From Arthrobacter cavernae (GTDB taxonomy: Bacteria > Actinomycetota > Actinomycetes > Actinomycetales > Micrococcaceae): 64,000 nt of DNA. Below the pieces are notes generated by a model that was not told where the DNA came from, did no database searches, and was given only the letters and a program-made list of their open reading frames with translations. Position 1 is the first letter of the stretch, and every line of letters begins with the position of its first letter. The stretch is taken from the NCBI RefSeq assembly GCF_017368795.1, contig NZ_JAFNLL010000026.1:46138-110137 (forward strand). Reading direction: 5' to 3'. Made by a program: the position numbers and the translations under genes. This document shows, one piece after another, positions 16,453-26,987 of this stretch.

Positions 16453-17184
16453 GTGAAGCCGTTTCTCCTGCTTGCATCCCGTGCCCAGGATGCCGCCGCC
16501 GAGGAAGAATATCGGGCATATCTGCGCTTTGGCGGACTGGCTCCGGAGGAGCTGCAGCGCATCCGTATGGAGGCCGCTCCCTTGCCGGAGCTCGATCTTC
16601 AGGACTATTCCGGCGTGATCGTGGGCGGCAGCCCTTTCACCTCGAGCGACCCGCCGGAGCACAAGAGTGAGACTCAGAAGCGCGTGGAATCCGATCTGGC
16701 CCGGCTGTTGGACCGGATCGTGGCTGCGGACTTCCCGTTTCTGGGCGCCTGCTACGGCGTCGGAACCCTCGGCCTGCACCAGGGGGCCCTGATCGACAGG
16801 ACGTATGGGGAAGGGCTCGGCGGGGTGACCATCAAGCTGACCGCCGAGGGGGTCCGTGACCCGCTCCTGGCGGGCCTCTCCGAACGGTTCACCGCCTTCA
16901 CCGGCCACAAGGAGGCCTGCACCGTCCTGCCGGGCCATGCGGTGCTGCTCGCGAGTTCCGCCGCCTGCCCGGTGCATATGTTCCGCATCAAGGAGAACCT
17001 CTACGCCACCCAGTTCCACCCGGAGGTCGACGCCGATGGGCTCGTCACCCGGATCGACACCTACCGCCACGCCGGCTACTTCCCGCCCGAGCGCGCGGAA
17101 CAGCTCATGGCGGACGCCCGGAAGTTCACCGCCACCGAGCCGATGAAGATCCTCAGGAACTTCACCGCACGGTACGCCCGCTGA
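16453..17184 (+). CDS. Class I glutamine amidotransferase-like protein
   Basis: 243 residues. The GATase1 fold is shown by the nucleophile elbow LGACYGVGTLG (Cys) and the C-terminal His/Glu in TQFHPEVD, with VIVGGSPFTSS as an oxyanion strand. It is a stand-alone domain, not fused to a synthetase, so it may be a GMP-synthase-like or gamma-glutamyl hydrolase-type enzyme. GTG start at 16453, divergent from the PBP gene. The next gene, a RibD-fold protein, follows 24 bases later on the same strand. Confidence 0.88.
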   Translation: MKPFLLLASRAQDAAAEEEYRAYLRFGGLAPEELQRIRMEAAPLPELDLQDYSGVIVGGSPFTSSDPPEHKSETQKRVESDLARLLDRIVAADFPFLGACYGVGTLGLHQGALIDRTYGEGLGGVTIKLTAEGVRDPLLAGLSERFTAFTGHKEACTVLPGHAVLLASSAACPVHMFRIKENLYATQFHPEVDADGLVTRIDTYRHAGYFPPERAEQLMADARKFTATEPMKILRNFTARYAR

Positions 17185-17208
17185 GGGGCGCACGCAGAAA
17201 GGCACGCC

Positions 17209-17766
17209 ATGGCAAAGCTCATCTACACGGGAATCACGTCCCTGGACGGCTACATTGCCGACGCGGACGGCAACTTCGACTGGAGCATGCCGGACGAGGA
17301 AGTGCACGCCTTCGTCAACGAACTGGAGCGGACCGTGGGCACCTACCTCTTCGGGCGCCGGATGTACGAGGTGATGCTCGCCTGGGAGACCCTCGAGTTG
17401 GACGGCGAGCCGCCCGCCATGCGGGACTTCGCCGGCTTGTGGAGGTCGGCGGACAAGATCGTGTACTCCACCACCCTGGACACGGCCCCCAGCGCCAGGA
17501 CCAGGATCGAGCGCAACTTCGACGCCGGCGCCGTCCGGCAGCTGAAAACGACGGCGGCCCGCGACCTCGCCATCGCCGGCCCGGCGCTCGCCGCCCATGC
17601 CATCCGGGCGGGCCTGGTGGACGAATACCACCAGTTCCTCACCCCCGTTGTGGTGGGCGGCGGCAAACGCTTCCTTCCCGACGGCGTCCGCCTAGGGCTC
17701 GAGCTGCTGGACGAACGCCGCTTCCGCAGCGGCGTGGTCTACCTCCGCTACGGCGCGCGCGGCTGA
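17209..17766 (+). CDS. Dihydrofolate reductase/RibD C-terminal-fold protein
   Basis: 185 residues. Family marks: TGITSLDGYIADADGNFDW at the N-terminus, YLFGRRMYEVM, KIVYSTTLD, AIAGPALAAHAIRAGLVDEYHQFLTPVVVGGGKRF. These proteins bind NADPH and reduce pteridine- or pyrimidine-like substrates; actinobacteria carry many with unknown substrates. The ATG at 17209 follows AGAAAGGCACGCC. It ends 4 bases before the convergent alcohol dehydrogenase gene. Confidence 0.92.
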   Translation: MAKLIYTGITSLDGYIADADGNFDWSMPDEEVHAFVNELERTVGTYLFGRRMYEVMLAWETLELDGEPPAMRDFAGLWRSADKIVYSTTLDTAPSARTRIERNFDAGAVRQLKTTAARDLAIAGPALAAHAIRAGLVDEYHQFLTPVVVGGGKRFLPDGVRLGLELLDERRFRSGVVYLRYGARG

Positions 17767-17770
17767 CTGC

Positions 17771-18814
17771 CTACTTCATGGTCGCGGTGTCGATCACGAA
17801 GCGGTACCGCACATCGGATGCGAGGACGCGCTCGTAGGCCTCGTTGATCCTGTCCGCCGGGATGACCTCGATCTCCGCGCCGAGGCCGTGCTCGGCACAG
17901 AAGTCGAGCATTTCCTGGGTTTCGCGGATGCCGCCGATTGCCGACCCTGCGAAGGACCGGCGCCCCAGGATCAGGGAGAACACGTTCACGGGGAGCGGTT
18001 CGGCAGGCGCACCAACGTTCACCAGGGCGCCGTCGAGGGACAGCAGCTGCAGGTAGGAACTGATGTCGATCGGGGCGCTGACGGTGTTGATGATCAGGTC
18101 GAACGTGCCCGCGAGCGTCTCGAAGGTCCCGGCGTCGCTGGTGGCGTGGAAGTGGTCCGCGCCCAGCTGCAGGCCGTCTTCCATCTTCTTCAGGGACTGG
18201 GACAGTACGGTGACCTCGGCGCCCATGGCGTGGGCGATCTTGACGGCCATGTGGCCCAGTCCGCCGAGCCCGACGACGGCGATTTTCTTTCCGGGGCCGG
18301 CGCCCCAGTGCCGCAAGGGGGAGTAGGTGGTGATGCCCGCGCACAGCAGGGGAGCCGCGACGTCGAGCTCCAGGGCATCCGGGATCCGGACCACGAAGTC
18401 CTCGGTGACCACCACGTGGGTGGAGTAGCCGCCCTGGGTGATGGTGCCGTCGCGGTCCACGGCGCCGTAGGTGCCGGTGTTTCCGGCGAGGCAGTACTGC
18501 TCCTCGCCCTTGAGACAGTTGGCGCATTCGCGGCAGGAGTTGACCATGCAGCCCACACCCACGCGGTCGCCGAGCTTGTGGCGGGTGACTTCGGAGCCGA
18601 CTTCGGTGGCGATGCCGGCGATCTCGTGGCCCGGGGCCAGCGGGTACTGCTGCGGTCCCCATTCACCACGGACGGTGTGGATGTCCGAATGGCAGATGCC
18701 GGCAAACTTGATCTCGATCAGGACGTCGTGCGGGCCGACGTCGCGGCGTTCAATGGTGGTGGGGATGAGGTCCTCGGTGGCGGACGGTGCTGCATAGGCG
18801 TTGGCGGTAAGCAT
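17771..18814 (-). CDS. Zinc-dependent NAD(P) alcohol dehydrogenase (cinnamyl-alcohol/YahK type)
   Basis: 347 residues. Catalytic zinc ligands in [16 protein letters not shown] and PGHEIAG; the structural zinc cluster is four Cys in [20 protein letters not shown]; the nucleotide fold has [19 protein letters not shown]. This subgroup reduces aldehydes with NADPH. The second alcohol dehydrogenase gene lies 38 bases upstream on the same strand, so they form an operon, perhaps for aldehyde detoxification. Confidence 0.93.
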   Translation of the reverse strand: MLTANAYAAPSATEDLIPTTIERRDVGPHDVLIEIKFAGICHSDIHTVRGEWGPQQYPLAPGHEIAGIATEVGSEVTRHKLGDRVGVGCMVNSCRECANCLKGEEQYCLAGNTGTYGAVDRDGTITQGGYSTHVVVTEDFVVRIPDALELDVAAPLLCAGITTYSPLRHWGAGPGKKIAVVGLGGLGHMAVKIAHAMGAEVTVLSQSLKKMEDGLQLGADHFHATSDAGTFETLAGTFDLIINTVSAPIDISSYLQLLSLDGALVNVGAPAEPLPVNVFSLILGRRSFAGSAIGGIRETQEMLDFCAEHGLGAEIEVIPADRINEAYERVLASDVRYRFVIDTATMK

Positions 18815-18852
18815 AAGTCTCTCCAGAGTGGTCGTGAGTAGTTCAGCGTAAA

Positions 18853-19884
18853 TCAGGGGCGGACAAGGACTTTGAGGGCTTCGCGGCCGGCCATGGCGCG
18901 GTAGCCGGAGGGGATGTCGTCAAGGCTGACGGTGTGGTCGAACATCCGGCCGGGCTCGATCCGGCCCTCAAGGATATCGGGCATGAGTTCCTCGATGTAG
19001 GCGCGGGCGGGGGCCACTCCGCCGCTCAGGGTGACGTTGCGCATCACGGTCCCGAAATCCGGGGGGGCCTGGCTGTACTGGGCCGCGCCCACCCGGCCAA
19101 TGGCACCGCCGTCGCGGACCACGGCGATCGCGGTGTTGATGGCATCCTGCGTTCCGACACACTCCAGCACGGCGTGGGTGCCGTCGCCGCCGGTGAGCTC
19201 GTGCAGGCGTTCGATGCCCTCCTCGCCGCGTTCGGCAATCACCTCGGTGGCGCCGAATTCGCGGCCCAGGTCCGTGCGGTCCTTGTGCCGGCCCATGAGC
19301 AGGATGCGTTCGGCGCCGAGCCGCTTGGCCGCGATCACGGCGGACAGGCCCACCGCGCCGTCGCCGATCACCGTCACGGTGGTGCGCGCGTTCACGCCTG
19401 CCGTGACGGCGGCGTGGTGGCCGGTGCAGAGCACATCGGAGAGTGTCAGCAGGGAGGGAAGCAGCGCCGAATCCTCGGCGACGGGCAGTTTCACCAGGGT
19501 GCCCTGCGCCTGCGGGACGCGCACGGCTTCGCCCTGGCCGCCGTCGAGCGCGTGTCCCCAGCCCCCGCCGTGACGGCAGGAGGTCTGCAGGCCCTCGCGG
19601 CAGAAGTCGCACGTGTTGTCCGACCAGACGAAGGGCGCCACCACCAGATCTCCGCGCTTGAGCCCTTGGACCTCCGAGCCGAGCTCCTCCACGATGCCCA
19701 GGAACTCGTGGCCCATGCGCCGGCCGTGCCCGGAGTGCGGCATGGAGCCGTACGGCCACAGATCGCTGCCGCAGACGCAGGAGAGCACAACCCGGACCAC
19801 CGCATCGGTGGCTTCCTTGATGGCTGCGTCGGGCACGTTCTCCACGCGCACATCCCCAGCTCCGTACATCACTGTTGCTCTCAT
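18853..19884 (-). CDS. Zinc-dependent alcohol dehydrogenase (IMP/threonine-dehydrogenase-like)
   Basis: 343 residues. MDR fold with [20 protein letters not shown], a structural-zinc-like Cys stretch ([19 protein letters not shown], with one spacing unlike the classical four-Cys lobe) and [17 protein letters not shown] as the Rossmann loop. The chosen ATG at 19884 is preceded by AAAGGAAA; an in-frame extension to 19911 has no advantage. First gene of a two-gene operon with the cinnamyl-type dehydrogenase. Confidence 0.9.
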   Translation of the reverse strand: MRATVMYGAGDVRVENVPDAAIKEATDAVVRVVLSCVCGSDLWPYGSMPHSGHGRRMGHEFLGIVEELGSEVQGLKRGDLVVAPFVWSDNTCDFCREGLQTSCRHGGGWGHALDGGQGEAVRVPQAQGTLVKLPVAEDSALLPSLLTLSDVLCTGHHAAVTAGVNARTTVTVIGDGAVGLSAVIAAKRLGAERILLMGRHKDRTDLGREFGATEVIAERGEEGIERLHELTGGDGTHAVLECVGTQDAINTAIAVVRDGGAIGRVGAAQYSQAPPDFGTVMRNVTLSGGVAPARAYIEELMPDILEGRIEPGRMFDHTVSLDDIPSGYRAMAGREALKVLVRP

Positions 19885-19987
19885 GGGATTTCCTTTCGTG
19901 TCTGTCTTCAAGAAAACAGGAACCCTGCCCGGGGCGGGAGTCCCTGCTGGTCCGGGTACTGGCAGTACCCCTCTGGCTGCCGGCTGG

Positions 19988-21387
19988 TCATCCCCGCCGT
20001 GCAGGATGCAGGCTCAGGCTGGCGGCGGTGGTCAGGACCAACAGCCCGACGGCGGCCAGCAGGCTGATGCGGAGACCGTCCGGGAAGCCGTGGTGGGCGA
20101 TGAGGGTTCCGAAAACCGCGATGGCCAGGCGCCGCCCAGCTGCCGGCACGTGTTCAGTCCGCCGCTCGTCGCCCCCGCGAGCTGAGCCGGGACGCTGTCC
20201 AGGAGCAGCGCCGTCATGGGCGGGATGGACAGCGAACCGCCGAGCCCCACCGGGATCATGAGCACCGCCAGGAGCGGGGTCGGCGCCTCCGCCGCGGCCA
20301 GGGCGATGGCCAGCAGGCCTGCCGCCATGAGGGCCTGCCCGACGGCGATGGGCACCTTGGGGCCGTACCGTGCGGCGATCCTGGCCGAGAGCAGGTTGGT
20401 GAAGGCCACCAGCGCGGTCATCGGCAGGAACGCCAGCCCCGTCTCCAAGGCGGACAGGCCCCTGTTTTGCTGCAGGTACAGGCTGAGCAGGAACACCAGG
20501 CCGTAGAAGGCCACGGTGAAGGCGAAGCCCACGGACATGGACACCGCCACGGGCCTGGAGCGGAACATGTCCAGGGGCAGCATCGCGTGGGAACCGCGCG
20601 CCTGGGAGAGCAGGAAGGCGAGCAGCGCCGCCGTCGCGATCCCCAAGGACGCCAGCACGTGGGGTGCGTCGAAGCCCGCGGCGCCGCCCTCGATCACCCC
20701 GTACGTCAGCGCCCCCATGCCAAGGACCGCCGCCGCCTGGCCCGTCCAGTCGAAGGGGACCGTCTGCCGGGGTGAGCGCGGTATGCGGCTGAGCAGGAAC
20801 AGGGCTACCAGGCCGACGGGCAGGTTGATGAAGAAGATGGACCGCCAGCTGGACAGGGCCAGGAAGCCGCCCAGCACGGGTCCGGCCGCCGAGGCCACCG
20901 CTCCGCCCACCGACCACACCGCGATGGCGCGGGCCCGCCGGGCCGGATCCGGGAAGGCCTCGCGGATCAGGGCGAGGGAGGCCGGCATCATCAACGCCGC
21001 TCCCGCGCCCTGCAGGAAGCGCGCCGCCACCAGCCAGCCGAGCGAGGGCGCCAAGGCGCAGGCGGCCGAGGCAGCGACGAAGACGAGGAGCCCGGCGGCA
21101 AAGCCTTGGCGCGCGCCGATCCGGTCTGAGAGCGTGCCGCCGAAGAGCAGCAGCGCGGCGAACATGAGCGTGTAGCTGTCCAGGACCCACTGCAGCCCGG
21201 TCATGCCGCCGCCCAGTTCCTGGCCGATCACCGGCAGGGCAACGTTGACCACCAGGGCGTCGAGGGTGATGACGAAGAAACCGAGCAGCGCGACGGCCAA
21301 GGCGGCACCCGGACTGGAAACGTGTGGGCTGGAAGCGGCCGCTGCTGCCGGGGCAGTTGGACGGCGTGAGGTGAGGAAAGCGGGCAC
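19988..21387 (-). pseudogene. MFS drug exporter (DHA2, EmrB/QacA type) with a 1-base frameshift near the 3' end
   Basis: The gene codes about 420 residues of a 14-helix-type MFS exporter (ALAVALLGFFVITLDALVVN, GGTLSDRIGARQGF, WRSIFFINLPVG). The GTG at 21387 is the best start because AAGGAG lies 8 bases upstream. At about 20128-20131 the frame is lost: the strand reads GGCGGCGCCTGGCC where continuation needs one more C, and the remaining helix (LAIAVFGTLIAHHGF to the end at 19988) continues in another frame. In the unshifted frame the ORF ends at 20032 with a wrong tail. Either a real inactivating deletion or a sequencing error in a C-run. Divergent from the MmyB-like regulator, its likely controller. 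Confidence 0.85.
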
Positions 21388-21532
21388 AGGCGTTACTCCT
21401 TGGCTGCTGGGGTCATCTGTGGGGCGGGGCATCATCCAGACAACCCTGAAGTCTCTTTGCGGGGGAGGGACTGTTGATACAGGTACCGGCAGGCCCTCCC
21501 ACCGGCCCCGGAAAGCCTCTAGCGTTGACTGG

Positions 21533-22459
21533 GTGGACAACCGCAACGAGATTCGTGAGTTCCTGGCCTCCCGGCGGGCCAGGATCGGCCCCGAGCAGGC
21601 CGGGCTGCCCGCCTATGGCGGGAACCGGCGCGTGCCCGGGCTTCGCCGCGAGGAAGTGGCACTCCTTGCGGGGGTGAGCATCGACTACTACATCCGGCTC
21701 GAGCGGGGGAACCTGGGCGGCGTTTCCGAAAGCGTGCTGGAAGCACTGGCCCGGGCCCTGCAGCTGGATGAGGCCGAGCGCTCCCATCTGATGGACCTCG
21801 CCCGGGCCGCGGGCACCACCACGAGGCAGCGCCGCGCTCCCAGGCAGCAGCAGGTCCGGCCAAGCGTGCAGTTCACCCTGGACGCGATCACGGGCGCCGC
21901 GGCGTTCGTGCGCAACGGACGACTGGACGTCCTCGGCGCCAACAAGCTGGGCGAAGCCCTCTATTCGGAGCTGTACAGCGATCCGCAGCGGCCGGTGAAC
22001 CATGCCCGGTTCACCTTCCTGAACCCGCGCGCCAAGGCGTTCTACCCGGACTGGAACCGTGCGGCGAACGACACCGTGGCGATCTTGCGTACCGAGTCCG
22101 GGCGCGACCCCTACGACCGCGGCCTGACCGAGCTGATCGGTGAGCTCTCGATGCGCAGCGAGGAGTTCCGCACCCGGTGGGCGGCGCACAACGTGCGCCA
22201 GCACCGCACCGGGCTCAAGCACTTCCACCACCCCGTGGTGGGCGACGTCCACCTGATGTTCGAGGCATTGGACCTTGCAGCCGACCCCGGGCTCTCGCTG
22301 CTGGTCTACACCGCCGAACCCGGTTCCGCCACCGAGGAAAAGCTCCGGCTCCTGGGCAGCTGGGCGGCGACGTCGGGGCAAGCGGTGACCCCGGAACGGG
22401 CCGCCCAGCCGGAGCAGACCCAGCCACTCGAAAAGGCGAGCAGCGCCGACGAAGCCTGA
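21533..22459 (+). CDS. XRE-family regulator with MmyB-like ligand-binding domain
   Basis: 308 residues. An N-terminal helix-turn-helix (REFLASRRARIGPEQAGLPA, then VPGLRREEVALLAGVSIDYY and LERGNLGGVSESVL) is followed by the MmyB-like ligand-binding domain (from about 110; NHARFTFLNPRAKAFYPDW, HHPVVGDVHLMFEALDL, SLLVYTAEPGSATEEKLRLL). This domain is reported to bind fatty-acid-like ligands in one structure. GTG start at 21533. It is divergent from the MFS exporter and 44 bases before a cupin gene in the same direction, so it likely controls both. Confidence 0.92.
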   Translation: MDNRNEIREFLASRRARIGPEQAGLPAYGGNRRVPGLRREEVALLAGVSIDYYIRLERGNLGGVSESVLEALARALQLDEAERSHLMDLARAAGTTTRQRRAPRQQQVRPSVQFTLDAITGAAAFVRNGRLDVLGANKLGEALYSELYSDPQRPVNHARFTFLNPRAKAFYPDWNRAANDTVAILRTESGRDPYDRGLTELIGELSMRSEEFRTRWAAHNVRQHRTGLKHFHHPVVGDVHLMFEALDLAADPGLSLLVYTAEPGSATEEKLRLLGSWAATSGQAVTPERAAQPEQTQPLEKASSADEA

Positions 22460-22503
22460 CGCCGCCGTCGGGCCCCAAATCCACCATCAAGAAGGAAGAA
22501 CGA

Positions 22504-22908
22504 ATGGAAATCCAAGCCAAGAGGCCAAGCAACAAAGGACCGGCGGAGATGTTCACCGGCGAGGTCTGGTTCGACGTCATCGCCAAGGGCGAGGAACCCT
22601 CGCGGCTGCGCGTGAACCACGTCCGCTTCGCGCCCGGAGCCCACACGGCCTGGCACAGGCACGCCAACGGGCAGACCCTGCACGTCACGCAGGGCATCGG
22701 CCTGGTTCAGTCGCGCGGCGGTGAGGTCATCGAGATCCGCCCCGGTGACACGATCTACACGCCGCCGGGCGAGTGGCACTGGCACGGCGCGGCACCGGAG
22801 CACTTCATGAGCCACTTGGCCATGTGGGAAGCCCTCGGCGAAGGGCAGGACGGGCCGGAAACCGAGTGGGGCAAGCACCTCAGCGACGGGGAATACGGCA
22901 GGAACTAG
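22504..22908 (+). CDS. Cupin-domain protein
   Basis: 134 residues, single cupin barrel with metal-binding motifs AWHRHANGQTLHVTQG and GDTIYTPPGEWHWHGA. Similar small cupins lie beside exporters and carboxymuconolactone-decarboxylase-like genes and may act on quinones or peroxides; the substrate is unknown. The ATG at 22504 follows AAGAAGGAAGAA. Probably co-transcribed with the preceding regulator. A bidirectional hairpin begins at its stop codon. Confidence 0.9.
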   Translation: MEIQAKRPSNKGPAEMFTGEVWFDVIAKGEEPSRLRVNHVRFAPGAHTAWHRHANGQTLHVTQGIGLVQSRGGEVIEIRPGDTIYTPPGEWHWHGAAPEHFMSHLAMWEALGEGQDGPETEWGKHLSDGEYGRN

Positions 22909-22941
22909 GAGGCCGGTGCGCTGTTACCGCACGGGCCTCCT
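22907..22941. terminator. Bidirectional hairpin
   Basis: AGGAGGCCGGTGCG against CGCACGGGCCTCCT (one mismatch), 7-base loop, between the convergent cupin and chloroperoxidase-like genes. Confidence 0.7.
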
Positions 22942-22955
22942 CGCGAGCTGGGCGG

Positions 22956-23849
<894 letters not shown>

Positions 23850-23908
23850 CTATAGGGAGGGTGGGCGCGTCCCCAGGCGTTCTCTGTTGCGGCTCCCACT
23901 CAGACCGT

Positions 23909-24553
23909 CTACAGCTCGCGGGCTGCCACCGCCGAGGCGAGCATGGCTCCTGCGGCCGCGACGGCGTCGATTACCGGAACGCCTAGCCTGTGGCGGAGAA
24001 CGTCAGCCATGCCGATGCTGGTCAGGCCGGTGCTCGCCTCAACGATGACATCGGCTCCGGCATCTACCAGCATGTGGGCAGTGGCGAGAGCCTCGAAGAT
24101 GCCGGTGGGCATGAGGAACCCATCGGGCGTCTCCACGCTTTCGGGCCCGTCAATCAACAACATGCGTTCGCCCAGGAGCTCAGAGATGGGGCCCGGTACC
24201 TGGTGCTTCAAACCAAGGACGCCCACCCCGCCGCCGAATGCCAGGGCTGCTGCGGCGGCGGCGGAACCGGCACCGATCACCGGAATGTCCACGAGGGCGC
24301 GCGTTTCGGCCAGCCCGGGGTCGGCGGCACAGCTGATGATCAGGGCGTCGACACCGCCGGCCATTTCCAGGGCGATCTCCACCACCTTTGGCACGGCGGC
24401 CCTGAGCGACTCTTCGTTGTAAACCCCGGATGGCTGGTCAGGGATGCAGCGGGTGGTGACGTCGAAACCGAAAGTATTCTGCAGCAGCCTTCCATGGGTG
24501 TGTAGCAGACGCCGGTCCGACGTCGTCAATGCCCGGATAAGTCCTACACGCAT
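23909..24553 (-). CDS. Asp/Glu/hydantoin racemase-fold protein, one catalytic Cys changed
   Basis: 214 residues. The fold is recognisable from MRVGLIRALTTSD, IISCAADPGLAETRALVDIPVIG (first catalytic Cys present), and ADVIVEASTGLTSIGM, where active racemases have a second Cys (GCxG-type) but this protein has Ser-Thr. With only one acid/base thiol it may be a lyase, decarboxylase or isomerase of the same fold, such as the arylmalonate/maleate branch, or may be inactive. Monocistronic, divergent from the FG-GAP protein. Confidence 0.82.
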   Translation of the reverse strand: MRVGLIRALTTSDRRLLHTHGRLLQNTFGFDVTTRCIPDQPSGVYNEESLRAAVPKVVEIALEMAGGVDALIISCAADPGLAETRALVDIPVIGAGSAAAAAALAFGGGVGVLGLKHQVPGPISELLGERMLLIDGPESVETPDGFLMPTGIFEALATAHMLVDAGADVIVEASTGLTSIGMADVLRHRLGVPVIDAVAAAGAMLASAVAAREL

Positions 24554-24758
24554 GATTCGTGCCTCCCCCGAATAGATTCTGCACTCAACGTTAGCCAGAC
24601 ATTGTTTCCTGCCGTTTGCCGGAAGATGACGGCACAAAATACGGGGACGCGTGACCAATGCGGGGAAGCCTCAGAAATTTCCAAGGTCTTTGGTTGATGC
24701 TTCGTGGTGCGGACCAATGATGGTCGCGCGCGGTCTTGGGGACTCCGAGGAGGATCTG

Positions 24759-26804
24759 ATGAAATACGCGCTTAGCGTCCGCAGCGCTCTGGCGGTGGCA
24801 GTTGTACTTTTGGCGGGGCTTGTCAGTCTCGGTCCTGCCGACGCCGCGACCACGGCCCCGACCTTTAGCAGAAGCGATTATCAGCAGCTTGGGAACAATC
24901 ACGTCGCTGCCGACTTCAACGGGGACGGGAAGGCAGACATCGCGGGGCAGGGGGCGCAGTCCGCCGCGGTCCTCCTGAATGCCGGTGACGGGACATTCGG
25001 AGCCAGAGCCGAGTACGCCGTCGCGGATTTCACCCAGGATCTTGCCGCAGCCGACTTCAACGGCGATGCGGCACTGGATCTGATGGTCACCATTAACAAT
25101 CCGCAGACCAGTCTGTCCCTGTTAACCGGCAAAGGCGACGGTACCTTCAACGCGGCCATCAACTTCCCCAACACGTCCGGCCTGGACGCTCCCACAATCG
25201 TCGCGACTGATCTCAACAACGACGGCAAATCCGACGTCGTCGTCGGCCATCAGATCGCCTGTTTCACCGCGCCGTGCGTGGTGGGGAGGACAATCAGCGT
25301 GATGCTCGGAAACGGGAACGGAACCTTCCAGCCGTCACGGGAGATCGACATCGGGACGGAGTCGGCGAAAATCGCGGTGGGCGACTTCAACCGCGACGGT
25401 ATCAAGGACCTCAGCATTGCCAGTTCACGCGCGCGGGTGGTGAACCTGCTCGGCATCGGGGACGGAACGTTTATTCAGCAGCCGACGCTCACGCTGATTG
25501 CGGAGAACAACCTCGGCATGGACGCCACCGATGTGGACGTCGCCGATTTCAACCGGGATGCCATTGAGGACCTGGTGGTGGCTGTAGCGCTCAACGGGAG
25601 CAAGACAGCGGTCCTGCTCGGCAACGGAAACGGAACTTTTGGCCAACCGCTGCTCCTGCAGGAGCCGGGGCTCCGCGTCCCCCAGTTCCAAGCGGTGGCC
25701 GACTACAACCTGGACGGTTTCCTGGACCTGGCCCTTAGCCTTGGGAACGGCACCGACGGCCTGATGGAGATCCGCAACGGCAACGGCGACGGCACCTTCC
25801 AGACGCCGGTGATGTTCCTGGTGCCGCCTTCGGGGTCCAGCATCGGCGGCTTCGCCATCATCCCGGCCGATTTCAACGCCGACGGCAAGGTGGATCTCGC
25901 GCTGGGAGTTGTGGGAGCGGCTCCTTCCTTCGCCGTTTTGCGGAACACGACAGGGGTCACGCCGCCCCCTACACCCGCCGCACCGGCGTTGCTGACCCCG
26001 GCGCAGGGTGCAAGCCCCCCGCAGCCGGTGTTCTTTGATTGGTCCGACGTCACCGCTGCCACGTCTTACCGCATCCAGATCGACGACTCCAGCACCTTCA
26101 CTGCGCCCATCGTGGTGAACCAGGTCGTGACGGCGTCGCAGTTCACCGCTCCAGTGCTGGGTGCACAGCAGCACTGGTGGCGGGTACAGGGAATCAACTC
26201 GGCCGGGACGGCCGGCGCATGGTCCACGGTGCGCCAGTTCACCCCCCAAGCGGCGGCACCGACGCCGGCCCTCTCCGCGCTCTCCGTGAGCCCGTCCACC
26301 GTAGTCGGGGGCAACGGATCCCAGGGAACAGTCACCCTGACCGCGGCCGCGCCCTCGGGCGGATTCGTGGTCGCGCTGTCGAGCAGCAGCACCTCGGCTA
26401 CGGTTCCGGCGAGCGTAACCGTGCCGGCCGGGGCGACGAGCGCCGGCTTCACGGTCTCCACAAGCCCCGTCACGACGTCGACGGCGGTAACCATCACTTC
26501 GAGTGCCGGAGGAATCACTCGCACGGCAACCCTGACCGTCACACCGCAGCCGGTAACAGCAACGCTGACCGTCACGGCGACAGGGCGCTCCGGTGAGAGC
26601 ATCACCTCCACCCCGGCCGGCATTAACGTACCGGTAGGCAGCAGCGGTTCGGCGTCCTTCGCCGTGGGGACCACCATTACCCTCAGAGCCACCAACAACC
26701 GGGACGTCGTGTGGTCCGGAACGTGCTCAAGCGGCGGAAACAAGACGAAGACCTGCACTTTCACGATCAACGGCAGTGCCACCGTCACTGCCAACGTGCA
26801 GTGA
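24759..26804 (+). CDS. Secreted FG-GAP/VCBS-repeat beta-propeller protein
   Basis: 681 residues. A signal peptide (residues about 1-29, cleavage near ADA-A) precedes seven FG-GAP/VCBS repeats with calcium-binding loops such as DFNGDGKADI, DLNNDGKSDV, DFNRDGIKDL, DYNLDGFLDL and DFNADGKVDL (residues about 45-410), predicted to close one seven-bladed propeller. These are followed by a Pro-rich linker, a fibronectin-III-like domain (DWSDVTAATSYRIQIDDS) and Ig-like Thr/Ser-rich modules. No LPXTG sorting signal or membrane anchor, so it should be released or held by wall binding. ATG at 24759 after GAGGAGG. Confidence 0.9.
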   Translation: MKYALSVRSALAVAVVLLAGLVSLGPADAATTAPTFSRSDYQQLGNNHVAADFNGDGKADIAGQGAQSAAVLLNAGDGTFGARAEYAVADFTQDLAAADFNGDAALDLMVTINNPQTSLSLLTGKGDGTFNAAINFPNTSGLDAPTIVATDLNNDGKSDVVVGHQIACFTAPCVVGRTISVMLGNGNGTFQPSREIDIGTESAKIAVGDFNRDGIKDLSIASSRARVVNLLGIGDGTFIQQPTLTLIAENNLGMDATDVDVADFNRDAIEDLVVAVALNGSKTAVLLGNGNGTFGQPLLLQEPGLRVPQFQAVADYNLDGFLDLALSLGNGTDGLMEIRNGNGDGTFQTPVMFLVPPSGSSIGGFAIIPADFNADGKVDLALGVVGAAPSFAVLRNTTGVTPPPTPAAPALLTPAQGASPPQPVFFDWSDVTAATSYRIQIDDSSTFTAPIVVNQVVTASQFTAPVLGAQQHWWRVQGINSAGTAGAWSTVRQFTPQAAAPTPALSALSVSPSTVVGGNGSQGTVTLTAAAPSGGFVVALSSSSTSATVPASVTVPAGATSAGFTVSTSPVTTSTAVTITSSAGGITRTATLTVTPQPVTATLTVTATGRSGESITSTPAGINVPVGSSGSASFAVGTTITLRATNNRDVVWSGTCSSGGNKTKTCTFTINGSATVTANVQ

Positions 26805-26826
26805 CGCCCTGACAGTGACGCCCTGA
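26799..26826. repeat. Tandem duplication of 14 bp over a stop codon
   Basis: CAGTGACGCCCTGA twice in a row; the first copy contains the stop codon of the FG-GAP gene. Confidence 0.8.
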
Positions 26827-26900
26827 TACGGACCGCGCCGAACACCGGTTGACGTCCGATTGTTCGGCCACGTCCTTGGGGAGTCCAGGCTCTGGTACGT

Positions 26901-26930
26901 GATCAGCTAGGGCTCCAGCCCTACCTGATC
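26901..26930. promoter_or_regulatory. Near-perfect 30-bp palindrome
   Basis: GATCAGCTAGGGCT-CC-AGCCCTACCTGATC, one mismatch in 14-bp arms, 58 bases before the dehydratase start and 97 after the FG-GAP gene stop. There is no U-tract, so an operator for the dehydratase gene is as likely as a terminator. Confidence 0.5.
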
Positions 26931-26987
26931 GCGATAGCCTGAGGCTGGCTTTGCCCAGGATCTGCCCGAACGGAAGAGGATTTCCAC

